DNA from: Anaerolineales bacterium
Lineage (GTDB): Bacteria; Chloroflexota; Anaerolineae; Anaerolineales; Villigracilaceae
Length of the DNA stretch: 10,613 nucleotides
NCBI GenBank assembly: GCA_028689195.1
Contig: JAQTWR010000065.1
Location: 1-10,613 of the forward strand
Direction of reading: 5' to 3'
The notes under the pieces were generated by a model that saw nothing but the letters and a program-made list of their open reading frames with translations, made no database searches and had not been told where the DNA came from. The position numbers were made by a program, and so were the translations under genes. This document shows, piece by piece, positions 7,366 to 10,613 of the stretch. How positions within the stretch are numbered: the first letter of the stretch is position 1; each line of letters starts with the position of its first letter.

Positions 7366-8013
7366 ATGACAAACTCTTCTTCACAACCGATTCGCGTGAT
7401 GCTCGTGGACGATCATGCGATGGTACGCCGGGGATTGGCTACTTTTTTGAAAGCCTTCGATGATATGCAATTGGCGGGCGAAGCCGAAAACGGCGCAGCC
7501 GCCATCCAACTTTGCGGAGAAGTCCTGCCGGATGTGATCCTGATGGACATGGTCATGCCAGATATGGACGGCGCAGCCGCAACGCGCGCCATCTGTCAGC
7601 AGTACCCGCAGGTGCAAGTGATCGCGCTGACCAGTTTCAAGGAAGGTGATTTGGTCAAGAAGGCGCTGGACGCGGGGGCGATTGGATATTTGCTAAAGGA
7701 TGTCTCGGCGGACGAACTTGTCCACGCCATCCGTGCCGCGCATGTAGGACGCACGACGCTTTCGCCTGCGGCGGCGCAAGCATTGGTCGAGACAGCCAAC
7801 AAGCCTCCCGCGCCGGGTCTTGATTTGACAGAACGCGAACGCGAAGTGTTGGTTTTGATGATCGAAGGGCTGAACAATACGCAAATTGCAGGCAGGTTGA
7901 GCATCAGCCCGTCCACGATCAAATCGCACGTCAGTAATATTTTGTCCAAGTTGGGCGTAGCCAGCCGCACCGAAGCGGTGACGCTGGCGCTGCGAAATAA
8001 TATTGTGACTTGA
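7366..8013 (+). CDS. NarL/LuxR-family response regulator
   Basis: A 215-residue two-domain regulator. The receiver (about 9-125) has the acidic pair in MLVDDH (Asp15, Asp16), phospho-acceptor Asp61 in LMDMVMP, the conserved Thr/Ser in ALTS (88-91 region) and Lys111 in LLKD. The C-terminal LuxR-type helix-turn-helix (about 153-212) starts with LTEREREVLVLM and has NTQIAGRLSISPSTIKSHVS as the DNA-binding helices. It should be phosphorylated by the preceding kinase and bind promoters as a dimer. I choose ATG 7366 because AAGGA (7355-7359) lies 6 nt before it and the receiver follows after 8 residues. The frame is open upstream to a GTG at 7267 overlapping the kinase stop, but that 33-residue extension is encoded mostly by the repeat element. 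Target genes are not evident. Confidence 0.92.
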   Translation: MTNSSSQPIRVMLVDDHAMVRRGLATFLKAFDDMQLAGEAENGAAAIQLCGEVLPDVILMDMVMPDMDGAAATRAICQQYPQVQVIALTSFKEGDLVKKALDAGAIGYLLKDVSADELVHAIRAAHVGRTTLSPAAAQALVETANKPPAPGLDLTEREREVLVLMIEGLNNTQIAGRLSISPSTIKSHVSNILSKLGVASRTEAVTLALRNNIVT

Positions 8014-8033
8014 CCTGAAAGGCAGCCGCGTAA

Positions 8034-8074
8034 TTGTCTTTGTTTATTTTTTTACTCATGCTATAATTTCAAGC
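8034..8074 (+). promoter_or_regulatory. Candidate promoter of the HU-related gene
   Basis: A perfect TATAAT lies at 8062-8067 in the gap after the regulator gene. The best -35 candidates, TTGTTT at 8040-8045 (16-nt spacing) or TTGTCT further up, match poorly. It predicts a leader of about 77 nt before the HU-related ATG. GGGGGA near 8080 and TCCCCC near 8106-8111 in that leader could form a loose hairpin. Confidence 0.4.
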
Positions 8075-8150
8075 GTTGTGGGGGACATCCCGTTTGAAGA
8101 AAATATCCCCCGAAAAAACACATATTTCATTTTCTGTATAGGAGGTAGTC

Positions 8151-8525
8151 ATGTCAGTGAAATACAATGTCGTCGAGCGCGCCAATCCATCCAATCGGGA
8201 AGCGCCCAAGAAGTTCTATCCATCCATAGAGTCGAGCGGACGGGTGACCACGCGCGAGGTTGCCGAAATGGCAGCCCAGCGCTCCACCTTAAGCACAATG
8301 GACATGATGGCAGCCATCGAGGGCTTTCTGGCGATCATCCCCGAGCAGTTGGCGAAGGGTAATATCGTAGAGTTGGGCGATTTCGGCAATTTTTGGCTGA
8401 GAGCCGATACCGAAGGCGCAGTCACCGCTGAAGAAGTGCGCGGCAACCAGATTACGGGCGTCGCGCAACCAACTTTCGCTGGGAATCATTATGCTGGACG
8501 TGGATGGTTTCAAGCAATTCAATGA
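8151..8525 (+). CDS. HU-related DNA-binding protein with a replaced C-terminus
   Basis: A 124-residue protein whose residues 3-110 match the HU-related histone-like family (TIGR01201 type): VKYNVVERANPSNREAPKKF, SSGRVTTREVAEM, and AIIPEQLAKGNIVELGDFGN. These are small nucleoid proteins that bend or wrap DNA as dimers through beta-arms. The start is clear: AGGAGGT (8140-8146) stands 4 nt before ATG 8151. Up to about nt 8477 (ITGVAQPTF) the sequence still resembles the family. Beyond that the frame runs out of register through a GGDEF gene remnant and stops at 8525, giving an unrelated tail of about 15 residues. The normal C-terminus (about 15-25 residues) is lost. The body may still fold, so it could be functional or a pseudogene. 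Confidence 0.78.
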   Translation: MSVKYNVVERANPSNREAPKKFYPSIESSGRVTTREVAEMAAQRSTLSTMDMMAAIEGFLAIIPEQLAKGNIVELGDFGNFWLRADTEGAVTAEEVRGNQITGVAQPTFAGNHYAGRGWFQAIQ

Positions 8526-8877
8526 CATCTACGGGCACGCCGCGGGCGACCTGATTTTGCGTGAATTGGGCGCCTTGTTGATAAAGCATACTCGCGCCGA
8601 GGATATTCCTTCGCGTTATGGCGGCGATGAATTCATCATTGTCCTGCCGGACGCTTCGAAGGAAATGACGCGTGAGCGCGCCGAAGCGCTGTGTGAATAC
8701 GCCAAACAAATCCAACTCCTGATCGAAGAAAAAAACATTGCGATGATTTCACTCTCGCTCGGGGTTGCCGCCTTCCCGGAAGATGGCGATACAAGCGCGG
8801 CAATCTTGAAGGCTGTGGATACCGCGCTTTATCGCGCCAAACGTGGGGGACGCGGCAGGGTAGTTGCGGCAAATTAA
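8479..8877 (+). pseudogene. GGDEF (diguanylate cyclase) domain remnant lacking its N-terminus
   Basis: In a frame different from the HU gene, homology starts at LGIIMLDVDGFKQFNDIYGH (from 8479) and continues to the end of a GGDEF domain. The active-site motif GGDEF (8620-8634) is intact, preceded by the inhibitory I-site R-x-x-D as RAED. LSLGVAAFPEDG and the terminal ALYRAKRGGRGRV also fit. Missing are the start of the domain (the D-x-LTGL-x-NRR region) and any sensor module. ATG 8491 is an internal codon (the Met of IIMLD) without a ribosome binding site. Without the first helix and strand, cyclic-di-GMP synthesis is unlikely. The 5' part was replaced by the HU gene at about 8470-8485. A hairpin terminator follows the stop by 33 nt. 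Confidence 0.8.
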
Positions 8878-8910
8878 AATAGTTTCCTCCCCCAAGTGGC
8901 GGAGACAAAC

Positions 8911-8948
8911 ACTCCCCAGAAGGTGGATGCGTCTGGGGAGTTTCCTTT
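8911..8948 (+). terminator. Rho-independent terminator after the GGDEF remnant
   Basis: ACTCCCCAGA (8911-8920) and TCTGGGGAGT (8932-8941) are perfect inverse complements with an 11-nt loop, followed by TTCCTTT. The 10-bp stem is strong; the T tract is interrupted. Its position between the GGDEF stop and the next gene supports the role, and argues that the next gene starts downstream of it. Confidence 0.65.
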
Positions 8949-8961
8949 GTATGATGAGTAT

Positions 8962-9348
8962 ATGACCCGCATATATTTAGCCGACGCCAAGCCCGATGAA
9001 CGCTCCGCCCTGCGCTTGCTGCTTCTAGACCTCAAAATGGAAGTGGTTGGCGAGGCGTCTGATTGGTTCACCACGTTAGTACAAGTGCCAATCAACCGCG
9101 TTGATATGTTATTGGTAGATTGGGGGTTGCTCCCGATCAATGTGCCAAGCGCCGCGCTCGACGGGCTGCGCAACGCCTGTCCGGCTGCGCTGGTCGTTGT
9201 CCTCATCAGTCATTTGGATGCCCGTACCCAAGCGGCGCTCTCCGCCGGAGCGGACGCCTTTATCAGCAAAGACGAGACGCCCGACCGCGTGGCGGAACGT
9301 TTACGCGCCGTTGCCGCAAGCGTTCGCAAGGTTAAGCCACTTGGCTGA
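8962..9348 (+). CDS. Stand-alone response-regulator receiver protein
   Basis: A 128-residue protein made of a single receiver domain: the N-terminal strand TRIYLADAKPDE, phospho-acceptor candidate Asp53 in MLLVDWGLLP, VVVLISHLDA as the fourth strand, and the conserved Lys in AFISKDE followed by the last helix. There is no DNA-binding or enzymatic output, so it would act as a phosphate relay or through protein contacts. The family resemblance is to NarL-type receivers. I choose ATG 8962; a GTG at 8896 is in frame, but starting there would run through the terminator hairpin and add non-receiver residues. The ribosome binding site is weak (GATGAG just upstream). No kinase is adjacent in the same unit; the kinase at 5702-7270 is a possible partner by proximity only. 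Confidence 0.82.
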   Translation: MTRIYLADAKPDERSALRLLLLDLKMEVVGEASDWFTTLVQVPINRVDMLLVDWGLLPINVPSAALDGLRNACPAALVVVLISHLDARTQAALSAGADAFISKDETPDRVAERLRAVAASVRKVKPLG

Positions 9349-9394
9349 GGCAAATCAGGACAGTTTTTTTCAAATGATCTGGAGGATCAAAATT

Positions 9395-9445
9395 ATGAAC
9401 AAAGAAGACCCAACCCACTTCGGTGAAATAACCGGCGCGGCATGA
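9395..9445 (+). CDS. Tiny 16-residue ORF with a strong ribosome binding site
   Basis: ATG 9395 is preceded at 9 nt by GGAGG (9381-9385), and the frame encodes MNKEDPTHFGEITGAA before TGA at 9443-9445. The last residues (GEITGAA) resemble the opening of Gly-zipper or small stress proteins, so it may be the cut-off start of a longer gene, or a leader peptide for the gene starting 28 nt later. Nothing more can be concluded from so short a frame. Confidence 0.35.
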   Translation: MNKEDPTHFGEITGAA

Positions 9446-9473
9446 AAATTCCCTCTCCAACGAGAGAGTTAAT

Positions 9474-9632
9474 ATGGCTACTTCCCTCAATCAACAATCT
9501 CCTGTTGCGCAACAAACCGGCAGCGTTTTAGCGGGATTACAGATGCTTGTCAGTGTGCTAAGTTGGCTGGCTGGGTACGTCCAGTTGACGGAAGAGGAAC
9601 AAAGAGAAGCCGGCATTTATCTTGGCGATTAA
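9474..9632 (+). CDS. Small 52-residue protein with a hydrophobic centre, function unknown
   Basis: The frame from ATG 9474 to TAA 9630-9632 has a polar Gln-rich start, a hydrophobic middle (residues 17-36, VLAGLQMLVSVLSWLAGYV) and an acidic end (LTEEEQREAGIYLGD). The purine-rich GAGAG just upstream may be the ribosome binding site; it also forms a small CTCTC/GAGAG inverted repeat. The central helix could span or lie on the membrane. I do not recognise the family. It lies among other small hydrophobic genes, which supports it being real. Confidence 0.55.
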   Translation: MATSLNQQSPVAQQTGSVLAGLQMLVSVLSWLAGYVQLTEEEQREAGIYLGD

Positions 9633-9705
9633 ACCCTTGTCAGGCGGTTTGTCCCGCATACTTCAATAAACGCTCACTACACTTATAAATAAGGAAAAAA
9701 ACATA

Positions 9706-10059
9706 ATGGTCAACGAAAATCAAGAACTCAAATATCGCAGTAATAACATTTTAGGGGTTTTAGCCGGAACATTGGTTGGCGGGCTGGCTGGCGCATTAAC
9801 GGCGCTGTTGTTTGCTCCGCAATCCGGGGAAGATACCCGAATGCAGATCAAGGAAAAAGGCATCGAACTGCGCGACCAGACGACCGAAATGGCAGAAGAT
9901 GTCATGTCGCAAATGCGTTCCGATGGGCATAAAGTCAACGTCCTCGGACGTCGTAAAGCCAGAAACTTTTTGAAGCAGGGACAGGCGCTAGTGGTCGAGC
10001 AATTGGATAACGTGTCTGATGCCGCGCAAGCCGGAAAAAAGGCGCTTCAGGATTCTTGA
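9706..10059 (+). CDS. YtxH-domain small membrane protein
   Basis: A 117-residue protein with a Gly/Ala-rich membrane segment (about 14-36, ILGVLAGTLVGGLAGALTAL) running directly into LLFAPQSGEDTR (34-45). This is the signature of YtxH / gas-vesicle-GvpP-like small proteins (LLFAPKSG-x-ETR). The rest is a charged amphipathic coiled coil (about 45-80) and a Lys-rich tail. Such proteins are membrane-anchored and often stress-induced; their biochemical role is not known. The ribosome binding site AAGGA (9691-9695) lies about 10 nt before ATG 9706. It sits between tiny hydrophobic genes and may share a stress-related transcript with them. Confidence 0.82.
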   Translation: MVNENQELKYRSNNILGVLAGTLVGGLAGALTALLFAPQSGEDTRMQIKEKGIELRDQTTEMAEDVMSQMRSDGHKVNVLGRRKARNFLKQGQALVVEQLDNVSDAAQAGKKALQDS

Positions 10060-10171
10060 ACTTCCGCCCGCATCGCTATTGGATTTCCGGGGTCGGGGAG
10101 TTTACTTCCGCATTCTCGACAACAAAGTCGGACTCCGGATTAATTATGAATAAAAACAGGAGAATAAAATC
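10060..10171. other. Intergenic leader with nested small inverted repeats
   Basis: Between the YtxH gene and the 58-residue gene. GGAGT (about 10097-10101) can pair with ACTCC (about 10132-10136), and inside it CGAC with GTCG around AACAAA, giving a possible nested hairpin. AGGAG (10158-10162) is the ribosome binding site of the next gene. I see no clear promoter. Confidence 0.3.
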
Positions 10172-10348
10172 ATGAAACTTAAACTCAGCGAACCCAAGGT
10201 TGTTACATTTTGGATCGCGGTGGCTCTCGCCGTAGCCGGAATACTCGCTTATCAGGGAGTCCTAACGGGGCTTGCCAGTTATGCCTTCTGGCTGGTCGCG
10301 GCGGGGTTTATCTTATTGGCGCTCGCAAATTTGATGAAAGACCTGTAA
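10172..10348 (+). CDS. Small two-helix membrane protein (58 residues)
   Basis: ATG 10172 follows AGGAG by 9 nt. The frame ends with TAA at 10346-10348. After a short basic start (MKLKLSEPK) come two hydrophobic helices (about 11-28 and 36-54, the second SYAFWLVAAGFILLALANLM) separated by a short polar turn, ending KDL. It looks like a small inner-membrane protein of a type often left unannotated. Function unknown; its position between the YtxH gene and another tiny membrane protein suggests a common envelope or stress role. Confidence 0.65.
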   Translation: MKLKLSEPKVVTFWIAVALAVAGILAYQGVLTGLASYAFWLVAAGFILLALANLMKDL

Positions 10349-10391
10349 GTCTTGCATTGCAGTGAAGCGCTCATAAAAAAGGAAAATGATT

Positions 10392-10541
10392 ATGGATAAG
10401 TTGAAATGGATCCTGCTCGGAATTTTTTTGGTACTCACCGGACTAAGCCTGCTTGGCGTAGGTTTTGGCGGCGCGATATTCAACATCATCGCGGGAGTCT
10501 GCGCGTTGATCGCAGGCGTTTTGTTTATCATCAATCGCTAA
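10392..10541 (+). CDS. Small two-helix membrane protein (49 residues)
   Basis: ATG 10392 follows AAGGA (10378-10382) by 9 nt and the frame stops at TAA 10539-10541. MDKLKWILLGIFLVLTGLSL is the first helix and a Gly-rich turn (GVGFGG) leads to a second (about 29-47) ending in IINR. The pattern resembles the very small membrane proteins of about 50 residues found widely in bacteria with stress genes. No enzymatic motif is visible. It is the last gene before a strong hairpin, so it probably closes the transcription unit. Confidence 0.68.
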   Translation: MDKLKWILLGIFLVLTGLSLLGVGFGGAIFNIIAGVCALIAGVLFIINR

Positions 10542-10554
10542 TTACGATACGATT

Positions 10555-10613
10555 GGGAACACAGTCTTATACCAAAAGGCTGTGTTCCCTAAAGAAGGTT
10601 TCCTTGCTTTTCT
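10555..10613 (+). terminator. Strong hairpin ending the small-gene cluster
   Basis: GGGAACACAG (10555-10564) pairs perfectly with CTGTGTTCCC (10580-10589). The stem can continue inward with a T-G wobble and CTT/AAG, giving about 14 pairs around a 7-nt loop. It lies 13 nt after the last stop. The following sequence is not a clean T tract, so it may be a bidirectional or rho-assisted terminator, or an RNA-stabilising hairpin. Confidence 0.6.

Noticed and set aside
8078..8362. Frame from 8078 overlapping the HU-related gene
   Set aside because: It overlaps a gene with clear family similarity in another frame and shows no domain of its own.
8151..8877. A functional HU-GGDEF fusion protein
   Set aside because: The two homologies lie in different frames and both genes are truncated at the junction, so no single fused product is made.
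8491..8877. A short intact diguanylate cyclase starting at ATG 8491
   Set aside because: That Met is internal to the conserved IIMLD strand, has no ribosome binding site, and the first helix and strand of the domain are missing.
143..8908. Long open frames on the minus strand opposite the GH94, PAS, kinase, regulator and GGDEF genes
   Set aside because: They mirror the codon bias of the real + strand genes, have low-complexity Arg/Ala/Ser-rich products and no recognisable domains or ribosome binding sites.
8896..8961. GTG 8896 as the start of the stand-alone receiver
   Set aside because: It would place the perfect 10-bp terminator hairpin inside the gene and add residues unrelated to a receiver; ATG 8962 starts directly before the first beta-strand.
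9684..9689. TATAAA as the -10 of a promoter for the YtxH gene
   Set aside because: The predicted start would fall after the AAGGA ribosome binding site, and no -35 lies at proper spacing.
1..10613. CRISPR array, tRNA or rRNA genes
   Set aside because: No regularly spaced direct repeats, no tRNA-like cloverleaf and no conserved rRNA segments were seen on reading through the window.

Overview
The window looks like one stretch of a moderately GC-rich bacterial chromosome, most likely from an uncultured Chloroflexota (Anaerolineae-like) organism. I base this on the HU-related protein type, the PAS/GAF NarL-family sensor kinase with its LuxR-type regulator, and a dispersed TCATTGCGAG-type inverted repeat that I associate with such genomes. 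The placement is inference from family resemblance; no database search was possible. All supported genes are on the + strand.

Layout. (1) 2-2238: the 3' end of a cyclic beta-1,2-glucan synthase-like GH94 gene, then the 5' part of a glucoamylase/amylo-alpha-1,6-glucosidase-like gene that stops abruptly. (2) About 2235-4395: an AT-rich island with two closely spaced genes, a Cys-rich, probably exported EEP-fold metallophosphoesterase and a six-helix membrane protein of unknown family. A candidate promoter sits exactly on its left edge and would give a leaderless mRNA. (3) 4381-4707: the C-terminal remnant of a GT4 glycosyltransferase, so both host genes flanking the island are decapitated on the side facing it. 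(4) 4863-8013: a signalling operon made of a PAS-only protein, a cytosolic PAS-GAF-HisKA_3-HATPase kinase (4-nt overlap) and a NarL/LuxR regulator. An inverted-repeat element at 7250-7345 supplies the kinase's last codons and falsely extends the regulator upstream. (5) 8151-8877: an HU-related gene whose 3' end is joined out of frame to a GGDEF domain lacking its N-terminus. (6) 8962-9348: a stand-alone receiver protein. (7) 9395-10541: small genes, including a YtxH-type protein and several tiny hydrophobic proteins, closed by a strong hairpin.

How the parts fit. The kinase and regulator form a complete two-component pair, with the PAS protein as a translationally coupled accessory. The receiver and the small membrane proteins resemble a stress or envelope-associated cluster. 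The notable pattern is three breakpoints (about 2235, 4395 and 8475) where one gene's 5' part meets foreign sequence or another gene's 3' part. This means either real rearrangement or assembly error. The best candidate for something undescribed is the AT-rich phosphoesterase/membrane-protein pair.
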